Source: Cryptomeria japonica (lineage: Eukaryota > Streptophyta > Pinopsida > Cupressales > Cupressaceae). From it: DNA of 64,000 bases. The position numbers were made by a program, and so were the translations under genes. Under the pieces are notes generated by a model. It saw only the letters and a program-made list of their open reading frames with translations. It did no database searches and was not told the DNA's origin. Of the stretch, positions 1 to 11,364 are shown piece by piece. Location: the NCBI RefSeq assembly GCF_030272615.1, contig NC_081410.1:290097957-290161956 (forward strand), in the 5' to 3' direction. Numbering within the stretch: position 1 is the stretch's first letter; each line of letters starts with the position of its first letter.

Positions 1-1572
1 GATTTTGGAGGTTCATCATTGATCCTGGTGGGTACTCTTTGTCGATACATCACATTTCCCATCGACTGTTGATGCTCTAGAATTCTTGTCTTTGGTGTTT
101 TTGGCATATAAAGTTCTTGATACAGCTCTTGTTGCTGTCGTTGTGTCGTGCCTTGACATTGACCCTGTTGTTGTGCTTCTTGTGGTGGAATCATGATTGG
201 TAGCCTTGGTTGATATTGCAATTGAGGGTGTTGTTGATATTACACAGACATCAATTGTGGTTGTGAAGTATGATAATTTATTTGTCTTGGCACATATTGA
301 GGCACATGTTGTTTTTGATGCTAACGAATCGGAATTTGCTGACTTTGTGTCAATTGTTGTTGTCTTGATGTAAATCCCATCATTTGCAAAAAACTTTGTT
401 TGGGAGGTTTTTGTTGTTTCTCCTTAAGATGGGGTATGGCACTTGCATTTGCTTGTTGTGTTGTTTTTCCAATCCACTGTGGTGGTTGCAAGTTTGAATT
501 AACTTGTAATGGTGTAGAAGACACTGCAACATGTTGTTGAATGCGATATTGTTGTTGTTGTGCATTGCTTGTTTGCACATTCGATTGTGCCCTTTGTGTA
601 TTACTCAACTATTGTAACATTTGTTGTTGATGCAAACCACTATTTGTGGCCCTTTGTGTTGCTATTATCGAAGGAACTTAATGGGACATAGGAACTTTGT
701 TGCATTGTGGAATTGTTTTGGACATTGGTAAGATCAAGCATTCTAGTCATAAAGCTTTCTTGCATCTTAGATTTTGATCCACTTGTAATTATTTGAGGAA
801 TCATTTCTTATTGGGGGACAACTATTGATATTTTTGTGGCCCTCATTTGATATTGTGTTAAAGGTGTTGTATTATATAACGGATTGTTTATTGTTTCAAA
901 TGATGACTTTTGAGGAATAGTCACTGTCAACGTTTTTGAAGCACATTTACTCATCAAGGTGTGTTGAGTTTCTTGTTGCACATTTTCTTCATTTGAATGT
1001 GGAGAGAAACTTAACAGTTCACCGCCTTGTTGTTTTTGCACATTAATTTGCTCACTTGAGGAGGTCACATTACTCATCATGTCAAGATATTTTTGTGGGA
1101 ACATCTAAAAGACCTTGTTAAGGAATTTATCCATCTTTTTTGTCAACTTAGGATCTTTAAGGAACATATCAACATCATCGGAAGCATCAAAATCTAATGA
1201 AGAATTTGGTAAAACATTTGGATTTATTTCTTGTTGAATGCCTTGATCTGAACCAAATCCTTGTGAAAGAGTTTGCTCCTCATGTAATGTTTGAATTTCA
1301 TGTTGCAGGTTTGGTTGATTCTAGTTGAAAGGTGCATTTTCTCTTGGTGTTGGTGGAACACTCCCATATCCTAGTTTCATGGGTACAAACACTGGTTCAT
1401 ATAATGGAGGTGGTCCAAGTTGAACCATTCCATATGGTGGTAATGATGTGTTTGACAAACCTTCAATGTGTAATGATTGACTAGATTGAAACTGTGAGTT
1501 TGATACATTGTCCATGGGTTGATATATTGGTTCACCCATCTTCTTAGACTTTGACCTTGTTTCAATAGGCAT
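1..1572 (-). pseudogene. gag-like Gln-rich ORF remnant of a Ty3/gypsy-type element (truncated by window edge)
   Basis: The ATG at 1572 opens with MPIETRSKSKKMGE, an opening resembling plant gypsy gag starts (x-TRS-x-S). The frame runs leftwards through Pro/Gln/Asn-rich sequence and is broken by several in-frame stops: TAG at about 1321, TAG just before MFPQKYLDMM at about 1105, and others near 810 and 610. Between the stops the same frame stays readable, for example DDVDMFLKDPKLTKKMDKF, which suggests one decayed ORF rather than several small genes. The part below 600 is nearly pure Gln/Asn/Thr low complexity. No zinc knuckle or protease is visible before the window edge. Its 5' leader would be the sequence to its right. 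It could also be an unrelated low-complexity ORF; the gag call rests on the N-terminal motif and the retroelement setting. Confidence 0.45.
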
Positions 1573-2599
1573 GTCACTATGCAAATTTAATATTTTTTGG
1601 GATTTTTTTATTTTAAAAGGATGATGTATGATATGCAACTAAATGCAACCTAAATAGACAAAAATGCAATCTATGGCAAGAATGCAACCTATGTTTTTGT
1701 TGTTTTTTCAAGATTTGGACAAACTTTTTGAAATGCAAACCTAAAGACTCAACCTTAGGAAGTTGAAATGAAGCCAAGACCTTAAAGGACAAAGGACCAA
1801 ATGACAATAGGAAAAAATTGACATTGTCTCACCCATATGCTTGGATACTAAGCCAGGTTTGACCAAATGACATTGATGACAAAAAGACAAAAGTTTGATA
1901 AGGTCTAGACTTCTTAACAATGACTTAGGGTTTATTCAAAGATTTGGATTACTCAAGTATGACAAAACTTATTTTTTTGAGACTGCATGCAAGAAAGCAA
2001 TGATTATGACAATGACTTAGGATATGATATGAAAATGATCTAAGGATATGATATGACAATGCAATGGTAAGGATATGCGAAAACCAATGACTTGGAATAT
2101 GTGAAATGCAACCTATGCAACCTAAATGGAAATTTGTCTTGGATATGACAATGACATGCAAACTTAGGGAAAATGATCTTGGACCTAAGTACAAAATGAG
2201 GATGCTTGCAATGAAAAGGACTAAAATGAAAGGAGATGACAATATGCCTTAGGACCTAAATGGGACTATGCAAAACCTAGCCTAAAGTGACATGAATTTT
2301 GAAACAAAGAAATTCAATGTTTTGACAAGCCATGTTCAAATGTTGGATGAATACTTGGACAAATTTGGACTTTTGTTCAGATTGTGTTTTGAGTTGAATG
2401 TTGTTGATCTTGAAAATCCAAGTTGATTATGAGCACTTTTGAAAGTTTGTTTTTAATTTAAACTTTGACAATCATGGAAAACAAAATGTTTGTTTGACTT
2501 TGACTCAAGACAATCAAGCACATTTACAACAAATCCTATGGCTGGCAAGGGCAATATCTATTGAATCCTCTACTTGAAATACAACACTTGGCTGGATAG
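1573..2599. other. AT-rich non-coding stretch, probable retroelement leader
   Basis: No coding signal is seen. The plus strand is rich in short recurring words such as ATGACAATG, GGATATGA and ATGCAACCTA, in the style of a degenerate array around 1640-2280. It lies immediately upstream (minus-strand sense) of the gag-like ORF, so it is probably the 5' untranslated leader of that element. Confidence 0.35.
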
Positions 2600-3060
2600 C
2601 TAGATTCTTGGTAGCACTGGCTCCCCCTTATAGTGCACTCACTTCTCGGGCATACCAAGCTTCGAGTTCAAGGGGCATCACTTCCTAAGGACTTGCTATC
2701 TCTAACTAAGGAGTACATGAGAGGTGTCTTCGGCATGCGCGTATCACAACACCTGAGCCAACAGATAGAAGGATTTTGGCCTCTAAAAACAAGAGAGTCT
2801 AGTAAGGGCATCCATTCGGGTGGGTATTGATCCGACGAATAAATCATCGCAAGACCATTCCAGCACCCATTGTCTGCAACTTTCGTTGCATCCACAGTTA
2901 TTTAGAGTGGTTTGGAAGAGCTTGGCTTCAGCCCGTCACCACTTAGGGTTGTTCCCTCTCACCAATGCCTATGTGAAGTGCCAGGCAAATCAAGAGGCAT
3001 GCCCAATTCTAAGGGTTAAAACATGCAATCAAACTAAAAGAAAACAAAGCATGCATGGTG
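2600..3060 (-). other. Locally GC-richer block within the retroelement leader
   Basis: This block is less AT-rich than its surroundings and contains no recognisable domain. A 75-codon minus-strand ORF (2668-2895) begins with MDATKVADNGCWNGL and is Cys/Trp-containing, but I see no family. The block may be a structured part of the 5' leader (dimerisation or packaging), but that is inference. Confidence 0.25.
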
Positions 3061-3232
3061 TTCATTAACCTTTAAGAAACTAAATGTGCAACTACTCTAA
3101 AAATCACATGCAAGATGTTTTAATAAAAGTCTTTGACTACATCCTACATAAGATTTGTTAGTAGTTTCATTCTTTTGTCTTCATCACACGTAACGCCAAG
3201 GTGTTGCACAGAGAATCAGTACCAAAGAAAAA

Positions 3233-3499
3233 CTAGAATATAAGAACAAAATGAAAACAAAGTAATTTGCAAGTAAAAACACTGATTTTCACCTCTGTTT
3301 TTGGCCTTACATAGGCACAAAATGTCTCAACACAGGCACAGAATACCTTGACACAGGCACAGAATGCCCTGACATAGGCACATGTCCCTTTGACACAGGT
3401 GCAGATCTCCTCAACACAGGCGCAAATCCCTCCTACACAGGCACAGAAGTGTCCAGAAAGATCTGGGTCACCCTGTTTCTTGAGTTTTTCACCTGCAAA
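3233..3499 (-). other. Small open frame with Cys-rich heptad repeat (no ATG; possible exon)
   Basis: On the minus strand an 88-codon open frame lies between a TGA at 3500-3502 and a TAG at 3233-3235. The 21-bp array is read as 7-residue repeats of the form V-x-x-x-C-(A/T)-(C/Y), for example VKVFCACVRAFCAC. There is no ATG at the start, but TTTGCAG|GTGAAA at about 3494 is a good splice-acceptor context, so it could be a downstream exon. It may equally be a chance consequence of a 21-bp repeat that avoids stops. No known family is recognised. Confidence 0.3.
3309..3455. repeat. 21-bp tandem repeat, seven units
   Basis: Seven consecutive units of exactly 21 bp start at 3309, 3330, 3351, 3372, 3393, 3414 and 3435. 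The consensus begins ACACAGGCACAGAAT, followed by a variable 6-bp end. Every unit keeps the ACA(C/T)AGG(C/T) core. Because 21 is a multiple of three, one minus-strand frame stays open through the whole array. Confidence 0.9.
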
Positions 3500-3949
3500 T
3501 CAACTCAAAAGGCACTCAAAACATGATTAAATGGTTAGTTCATGTCAGGTTCACCAATTAATGTATGATAGGAATTTGTAATTCATCAAAGCAAGTAGCA
3601 AATTAGACTAGCTCAAACACAAAAACTAAATTGCAATGGAATAAAATCCTAAAAACATTCAATAGAGATATGAAAACAAGACATTCAAATCAACTGCAAA
3701 CCATTACAAACGCAAATATCTCCTCCATAATTCTCCATTGTCCTTATTTCTCCTTCAAATTGCTTTGTTTGTGGATCTCACCTACAAATGCAAAGGCATA
3801 GCAAGATTGACAAGATGAAATGGCAGCGTAAGGATACTAGAAGTGTGATTGATTCTTTGAAAATGTGATTAGATTTGATAATGTGATTCCTTGATCCCTT
3901 GATTGAAGAAACTCATCCAATTTATAGACAAATTGGAGAGATGACAAGA

Positions 3950-4790
3950 TTAGCATGAATATATTTGAAAGGAAATTTCAAATCAAGAATGACAAATATG
4001 ACAAATTATGACAAACTTGACATGCAAAATTGATTGATTGACAAATTATGACAAAATTGACAAGATTGCTATGCAAAATTGATTGATTATGACAAATTTT
4101 GACAAGATTGAAATGTCATTCCCATGAAATTAGGGTAAATATTAGAAAAATAGGAGAAAATAGAAAATTAGGTTAGAAATGATGAATTGGAAATTAGGAA
4201 ATTAGAAATTAGAAAATTAGGTAGATTAATTAATAATTTTTCATTCATTAATTAATTCACAAAAGGAGGGGGAATTAATTAGCCAATTAAATAAATATTT
4301 AATTGTGACAAGAAGACTTAGGATAAATAAATAAATTATTTAACCTAGAGGGAAAATGACAAACAAGATTAAATGAACATATCATAAAACCCTAGAAGAT
4401 GAATTAGAAATGCAAGGACAATAATTAGGTCTTGACAAAAGATAATTGATGTAGGGTTGATTTGATCATGATTTTGATTGACAAAGGACCAATGCTAACA
4501 AATGATTGAGATTGGTTGACAAATTGACCAAGATTGATAAAGAGACCAAATTGATAGGCACCAATTGATGAGGAATAATGACTAATTGATCCAAATTGAC
4601 ACGATTGAAAAGGACAACGATCGATGAAAAATCAATCGCAAAATTGACGAGATTGACAAGAGGAAAAGGATTGATGACGAATCGATCACAAAATGACAAG
4701 ATTGAAAAGGACAACGATCGATGACAAATCGATCGCAAAATGACAAGATTGACAAGAGGACAAAACCCTAATTCTATCATTGATTAGGAT
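3950..4790. repeat. GACAAATTGAC-type degenerate repeat tract
   Basis: The words GACAAATTATGACA, TTGACAAGATTGA and AAATTGATTGATTG recur through this tract. A clearer imperfect tandem duplication of about 97 bp is present (GATTGAAAAGGACAACGATC at 4603 and again at 4700). Around 4140-4340 the sequence shifts to ATTAGGAAATTAG-type simple sequence. The only ORF across it (4466-4780, minus) is a by-product of the repeat and shows no domain. Confidence 0.7.
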
Positions 4791-5060
4791 TGAAGATGCC
4801 AAAATGAAATCGAATTGATGATGTCAAAATATGCCAAATGAGCACGCACATTGATGCGGTAGGATAAGATCGACCAAAATCATGACTGAAGATTATTATC
4901 GACAAGACCAAATTTGAAAGTGAGACAAATGAAGAATGCAGAAGAAGGACTCAATGCTCGCAAATGATAAAGACCAAGTGCACAACATAGAAGAAATGTT
5001 AATGCGACGCAAGAACCCTAAAATAAGGCAATGCGCAAATGTTAAAGTATGACTCTGCAA
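4791..5060. other. Unassigned junction sequence left of the pol remnant
   Basis: No ORF or repeat is recognised. The boundary with the gypsy pol remnant must lie near 5055, where readable RT-thumb sequence abruptly starts on the plus strand. Confidence 0.3.
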
Positions 5061-6919
5061 GCGTTGACCATTTTTAGACGTCTATAGTAACATAGTAGAC
5101 CTATATCCAAAATGTTAAAGAAAGGTGCAAAAATAGAATGGAATGAAGAGCCAGTCAAGGCATTCCAAGAGATTAAATAGGCTATTAAAAATGCACCTAT
5201 TCTTAAAACACCTGATTATGGCAAACCTATGCAGATATTTTCATTTGCATCTTTTCATACTATTGTTGTTGTATTGTTGCAAAAGAATTCAGAGGGTTTC
5301 AAACAACCTATAGCATTTTTTAGTAAATCTTTGCAAGCCGTAGAATGATTTAAATGAAAATCAAGCTTATGCACTAGTGAAGTTTGTTAAAGCTTTTAGG
5401 AGTTACTTGATTGGAGCAAAAATGGTTGCATATGTGCCTAGTGCTGCAATTAAGGACATTTTCACATAGCAGGAAGTGTCTGGAAGAAGATGTCGAAGGA
5501 TAAATAGGATCTAGGAATTCAATATTGATATCTAAATTAGTAAATTAGTGAGAGGATTGGGATTGACAAAGTTAATATCCTAGAGTAATTTGGATGCCAA
5601 TCAGATAAATATTATGGAAGAAGAGCATAGGCCTTATAACTGTGACATGGATGGTTACAAATTGTATGATGATATCATATATTATTTGCAGAGGATGAAA
5701 TGTCCTCAAGATATGATTGACAAAAAAAAAAGGACATTAAAATTACATACTATTAAATATGTCATTGTAAATGGAAAGCTTTGGTGGAGGAACAGTGATG
5801 ATCTCATGTTGAAATGTGTGGACCGGGACCAAGCTCAGAAGTTGTTTTCTGAATTACATAGTGGAGTTTATGGAGGGAGTTATAAGGCTAAAACAACTGC
5901 ACACAAAGTATTGAGAGCTAGTTTCTGGTGGTCGACAATTTTCAAAGATGCACATCAACTAGTCAAGAAATGTGACCCATGCCAGAGATTTTTAGGAAAA
6001 TTAAAATTTTCAAGAAATTTGCCATTAAGGCCTATAAATGTGTAAGCTCCATTTCAGCAGTGGGGTATAGATTTTATTGGAGAAATAGTATTCAAATCAA
6101 GTAGTGACCATTCTTGGATTTTAGTAGCCACTGATTATTTCACTAAGTGGGTTGAAGCTATACCCACTAAAAAAGCAACAAGTAAGGTGGTAATTGACTT
6201 CCTTGTAGACAATATATTAACCAAATTTGGATGTCTAGAGTGGATAGTCTCTGATAATGCAATGAGTTTCAGGTCAGAAGAATATGATAACTTTTGCAAT
6301 AAATATGGTATCCATATTTCTTATTCATCACCTTACCACCCACAAGGAAATGGGCAAGCTGAATCCAGTAACAAAAGTTTGATGAAGATTATTAAACGAA
6401 TCCTAGAAAAGAATAAAAAGGCTTGGGATTCAAAGCTGAGATTAGTTGTTTGGGTAGACAGGGTAACAATCAAGAAAGCAATTGGATGTGCACCTTTTGA
6501 TTTGGTGTATGGTATATGAGAAAAGTTACCCCAAAATAATTTGATGGAGATGTTTAAATTTGTCCAAACTTATAACAATGATATAGATGATGATATGTAG
6601 TTGAGAATTGAGTCTCTAATGGAATTAGATGAAGCTAGAAGAGAAGCAAGTACAAGAAATATGAAGTTACAAATGCAAGTTAAAAAATTGTATGATAAAA
6701 GAACAACTGCAAGGATTTTTCAGGTTAATGATTTGGATTCTGATGTGGAATGCCAAAATAGAAGATAAAGGAAAGCATGACAAGTTTGATACCATTTGGC
6801 TGGGCCCATATTTGATTCAAAGCAAATGGGGAGAAGATTCTTATATTCTTTGAGATATACATGGTGATACTCTTGAACTGCCTATTCATGGACAATTCTT
6901 GAAGCTCTACTTTTCTTGA
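5061..6919 (+). pseudogene. pol: Ty3/gypsy pol remnant: end of RT, RNase H, integrase
   Basis: The remnant starts inside the RT thumb (RRL..., then RPISKMLKKGAKIEW at about 5091), continues through RNase H (APILKTPDYGKPMQIF, then PIAFFSKSLQAVE) and reaches integrase. The zinc-binding region is at 5860-5990 (LHSGVYGG ... KKCDPCQRF, i.e. H and CxxC). The integrase core has WGIDFIGE at about 6061, VSDNAMSFRSEE at about 6248 and NGQAESSNKS at about 6351, which give the D, D and E residues. The C-terminus ends with a WLGPYLI-like block and HGQFLKLYFS before TGA at 6917. Plant Tat/Ogre-type gypsy elements end this way. Protease, most of RT and any LTR on the left are missing. Multiple stops (TAG at about 5177, TAA at about 6043, TAG at 6598) make it inactive. 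It may be the pol of the family B copy that follows, or a separate element. Confidence 0.85.
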
Positions 6920-8581
6920 AAATAGTTATTTTCCATGAGCATTAGTTACATTTTGTATATATTAGTTTAGTTTCCTTTCAGTTGAAGTTACCCTGTCTAG
7001 GTAATTTCTTTTTGGTCTACTCTGTAATTGGCCTGCTTCACCTAGAAATTTTGGTTTCTCGTTTCATTCCTATGAAATGAACATCCCCAACTAGAGGCAC
7101 TGATAGGACCTAGAATTATGTTTTGCAAATCTTGGTCATCCTGGTTTTATTTTGCCCTTGGTCAAGATATCAGGGTTTAGGGCTATAAGGGTTGTGTCTT
7201 TTATGATTAAAATGGTTTGAAAGTGATTTTTTGGTTCTTATTATATTTTTTTGTTACCTTTCTCTCACTTAAGGCCTAGTGTTCTATTTTTGTTCCCAGG
7301 GCGATTTTCATTTTCTAAGTATTAAGTGGTGATTGATCGATTTGTGAAATACGCTATTCCTAAGTCATCCACATGAAATTCCATATATGCAGTCCCATTT
7401 AAAATATTTATGCTCACGCTTATATTTTCCTAAGTCTAGCAAATACTAAATACCCCAACTGTCTATTTAGGAAAGGATAGATCCAACAGCTAGCGCTTCC
7501 CCACAATCAGAGATGTGAGGATTCTAATGACCATGGCATCGCAAGATTGTGTCATGTGTTATCAGTAGAAATCAGTAGGGTTAGCAGCATAACCGATCAA
7601 AATCTTTGAAGTACAAGTTCTCAGGCCATGAAGATTAGTCTACTAATAGTCCCATCAATTTGCACATGCTCAGAAAGAATGAGGATGTTTTATCCTGAGG
7701 AAAAAGGTGCTCAAATTTTAAGTCTTGAAGGATTCAATGGGAGGTATGCTAGGTGGTAAAATTTGAGCAGATCAGACGACCCTCGTATTCCTGCAATGGA
7801 AGTTGCGAGGTGGTTACGGACCGTAGCATCATGGGATGATGCCACATGTCTCAAATTGGCCAAAAAGACATATATTGGGGCCACTAACAGAATTTGACAG
7901 AAAGATGAGATGTTGCTAATATGTCATAATTTTGTGGGGCCATTGATATAAATGAAAGAACAACTGATGAGTCAACAAGGAGATGATCGTTGGATTGGCC
8001 AACTAGGAGGATGATCGATGATTAGTTTTCAAACTTCTTAACTACAAAGATACGAGCCATTGTTTTGCTTGCACAAATATTAATGGCGGATGAGGCATTT
8101 GCATCCTTTCCTGGACTATAATTAAAATAATCTTAAAGGTTTTTCATTCACAAAAATTTTCATAGCAATTATGAAGAATTTCCTGCTACTGAAGGAGATT
8201 GAAACAACCCTCTGCGATATGAAATTGTCATTTCTAGTGAAAATCAAAAGCAGTAAGTTTATCTGAGCTCTCCATATGTTTTTGAAACAAATTGATATTA
8301 TAATTTGTGAAAGATTGCAAAAATAAAGCTCAATTTGTTCTAGGGTTAAGATACTGGAAAGGAAATAGTGAAATCTGTTTGAATTACTTTGGAAATTTTT
8401 TTAAAAAATTGATAAGTCCTAGACTTGGAGATATAGTAGAAAGCACTAGTTTTAAAAAATGTCTCCCTCATGGAAACATTAAGGGGAGGTGGATTATAGG
8501 AAAATAAATATTTATTATGATTTCTTGGACCAATTAAAGCCTTCTACAAATGATTAGAAATAGGGGCATAGGTTTTTAGAT
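6920..8581 (+). other. Non-coding spacer between pol remnant and family B ORF, with a splice-acceptor-like site
   Basis: No coding sequence is seen. From about 7200 onward it aligns by eye with the reverse complement of 26831-28190, so it belongs to family B. Both copies share a pyrimidine-rich run ending TGTTCNCAG|GG (AG at 7298-7299), a good 3' splice site, which suggests the downstream ORF was expressed from a spliced RNA. The stretch 6920-7200 has no counterpart in the other copy. Confidence 0.5.
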
Positions 8582-11359
8582 GGAAAAACCCTAGGGGAAG
8601 GGTTAACTGACAAAGCATTCCATTTGGCGGATACTAATATACTGGTAACTGGGTTAGAGATTTTGAAATTATGATATGGACAAAGGAAATTAAATTCCCC
8701 ATTATTTAGTCCTTGGCAATATGACTTGGAAAAATTAGTAGTACTAGTTGTTTTTATGGATGTCGATTTGCTTAAGGTTGTTGTAGACAGATATGACCTA
8801 GTTTCAAGGGTTATCAGGGGAAATGATGGGGATAATCTATTAACCATCAAAAGGGAAGAGTTTCAATATTTTTTTGACTTATATGAGCCATCCCCTAGCC
8901 TGGTACTAGTAGATTTAAATGAACAGAAGGAAGAATATTACATGATGAAGGAATTGATTAGAAATAATTTCCTTCCAATGCACTTAGCTAGAGCGGGAAG
9001 TACAAAATACCATATCAGCCCTAGTTCAGAAGAACCATTCCCAATTGGTGCTTTTGCTCCCTATTTCCAAGCTCCTTTCTTCTCTTTATGCCAAGTATTG
9101 GGTTTTAGTCCCATTGCAGTAATGCCGCCTGATTTCATGTGCATGGCTATGTAGATACAATATCCGGATTTTACAGTAGTTTTTGACTTCACCCCTTATC
9201 TTGAGGAAAAGATTCATGAGGGGTTATTAGACATTAAGAATTAGGTTGTTGGGGTAATATTCTCCTAGTATTATTTACTCATGCATATGTTCATTTCAAG
9301 GAATGCAGATTATTTTGAGGGTACCATGAACCTCACAAGGACAATAGATAACTAGGAGCTTACAATACAACTTTGGAGCATAGACATGTCATGGGATAGA
9401 TAAGAGGCTAGCTATATAAGATTTGATAATAACTTTGACTCTAGGTTAAGACAAAGGTTGACAATAAATCCACCAACGATCTGTAAAGAATTGCATGATT
9501 TTGTAAGACCCAAGGAAAGGGGTGCCTCTTGCAAAAATTGAACATAATTGGGGATATTTTATCCCATACTCTTTACGTACTGCAATCAGAATCTATGGCT
9601 TTTCTAGACAACCTCATGTACTTCCTTTCAATGTTCCTCTGAGAATAGGATTTGCTGAGGTGATGTGGTAAATTGGATGTATTTAGGATAAAGATTTAAA
9701 AGGAAAAGGAAAAGGGTCATTCTTCTCAGATTACACCATTATTTGTTACTTTGTGATTATAAAGGGAAGGTATGAGCATTTTGACAAGTTCTTTGTTCCA
9801 TATTATTTGGGGGTAAGTATAATTAGGAACAGTGATCCTAAAGGTTTTTACAACACTTTTAGAAAGAGAATTAGAGGATCTTTGTTGCCCCATGTGCATA
9901 ATTTGCTTGAGGACTTAATCAGAAATGAATTTGACCACATGATGTAGGAGTGGAGAAAGGAGAAGTGGATAATTTTTAAAAAATTATGGGCTTCTATTTA
10001 GAAGATGGACCCAAAATATGATCCATTAAAGGAGTTCTCTCCATTCTATGGAAATATTGAATTTGTTATGAATTTTTTTGGTGAATTGACAAAGATCTTA
10101 AGGGAGAAGCTAGCTAGACTTGAGGAGGTTCATGGCAGGCAACAATTAAGCTCACAACCTCCTATATCCCATAGAGCAAGTGGTGTGGTAGTAGATAGGC
10201 TTGTTCAAGAATATCCTCACAAAAGAGTTAGAGAAGAAGTAAGTGAGGAAGAGTATAGTAGAAATGATAGTGGGAGATTGATAAGGAGAAAGGGTAAGAA
10301 GATAATGAGTTGAGAACCTTTCCCCAAGATATCAACTAAACCTCTTCAAAGAGTTAGGATCATTGATCTTGAAGATTTTGATAGAAGTCCCTCGTCATTA
10401 GCTATATCCTTTTCACCAGTAAGGCAAGATGAAGCTCAGTTGGAGGGAGACAAGTTTGTTACAATAAGTGCAGAAATGCAAATGGGTATTCCTGTATTGC
10501 CTCCTAATTTGGAGTTGGATATTACTCCCTTGGATATTCAGGGTAAAGCCTTCAAAGATGCAATAAAGGAGGCATGTGATAGCTTCCTTGAGGATGATGC
10601 ATTTGTAAAAAGACCAACCTTTTTGCAGTTAGTATGGAAAACAAAGGTTGAGGAATACAAAGGAAGGATTGCTGAGAGGAAGGCCCAAAGGCAAGATAGA
10701 TTGGACCAAGAAATCCAAGAGGAAGTAAAAGGTAAAGTGAAGGAAGAGTTCAAGGAAATCATTGCTGATGAGGGCAGGAAAATTATAAGTCGGGATGCAG
10801 TCTTGATATTACCAGAATGGGATATAGCAGATGCAGTGGCATTTGATGCTATTAGGAAATCAAAGGAAGAAGAAGAAGGGTTAGCATTAAGAGGATTAGA
10901 CTTTGCAAATGATTATGCAACCTTGGCTATATGGGAATTAGAGGAGGGACCTAGGAATCCTAATAACAGTGATTTAAACCCCAACTTAAGGGGAAGTTTT
11001 ATTATAAAGAGAGAAGTCAACACATCAAGTGTAGAGGCTACAAAATTAAATGTTGATGTTGCTAAGATGACACATAGGTGGTGACCTGGATGTTGATGGC
11101 TCGGACGGTTTTGCAAGTGCAGGATAGGAAACTTTTATTTGTCCTTGCTCAAGGAGTTGCACTCTCATTTGCAACTCCACACATATTTTCTAAGATGCAT
11201 TATAATCATTAAAAAGTTTGTCAAATTTCTTCATCATCTCGGCCCTCTCTAAAGAGGAGTTGATGAAGAGTTTTAGTGAATTAGAACAAACTCTTTTCCC
11301 AGATATTGAAGATAGAGAAGGGGCATTTAAGCCTTTGCAGTCTTGGAAGGAAGAGGCAG
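8582..11359 (+). pseudogene. Family B long ORF of unknown function, plus-strand copy (5' and middle part)
   Basis: A long ORF broken by stops and frameshifts; the same protein is encoded at 23314-26830 on the minus strand. Blocks shared by both copies, in order: TIKREEFQ; NLxIPMHLARAGS-like; PIGxFAPYF followed by APFFSLCQVLGFSPIAVM; LHDFV; KIEHNWG; YFVIIKGxxEHFDKF; LEDLIxNEFDxMM; MDPKYDPLKE; then a Ser/Glu linker, PVLPPNLELDxTPLDIQGKA, a Lys/Glu coiled coil and WDIADAVAFD. I see no RT, integrase, protease or zinc knuckle, and I do not recognise the family. It sits where an extra 3' ORF (env-like position) would lie, between pol and the 3' LTR. Stops at 9152 (TAG), about 9401 (TAA), 9945 (TAG) and 10000 (TAG) correspond to CAG or CAA in the other copy. 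The ORF is cut at 11364 by the family C insertion and resumes at 18903. Confidence 0.7.
11072..11258 (-). other. Segment inverted inside the family B ORF
   Basis: Relative to the family B copy at 22080-29296, this segment lies in the opposite orientation. Its plus strand (TTTTATTTGTCCTTGCT and so on) matches the plus strand of 24140-24320 directly, although the flanking ORF matches the reverse complement. In the intact arrangement the segment is bounded by CTTTAGA and TCTAAAG, a 7-bp inverted repeat. Beside it about 480 bp of ORF (the counterpart of about 23655-24140) and a short piece near the left breakpoint are missing. Confidence 0.7.
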
Positions 11360-11364
11360 AGAGA
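11360..11364. repeat. Left target-site duplication of family C (AGAGA)
   Basis: AGAGA directly precedes the 5' LTR and is repeated at 18898-18902 after the 3' LTR. The family B copy on the minus strand shows the uninterrupted site. Confidence 0.85.

Noticed and set aside
2633-3068. Plus-strand ORFs at 2633-2830 and 2820-3068 as genes
   Set aside because: Short, with no domain and no start context. The region reads as retroelement leader in the other orientation.
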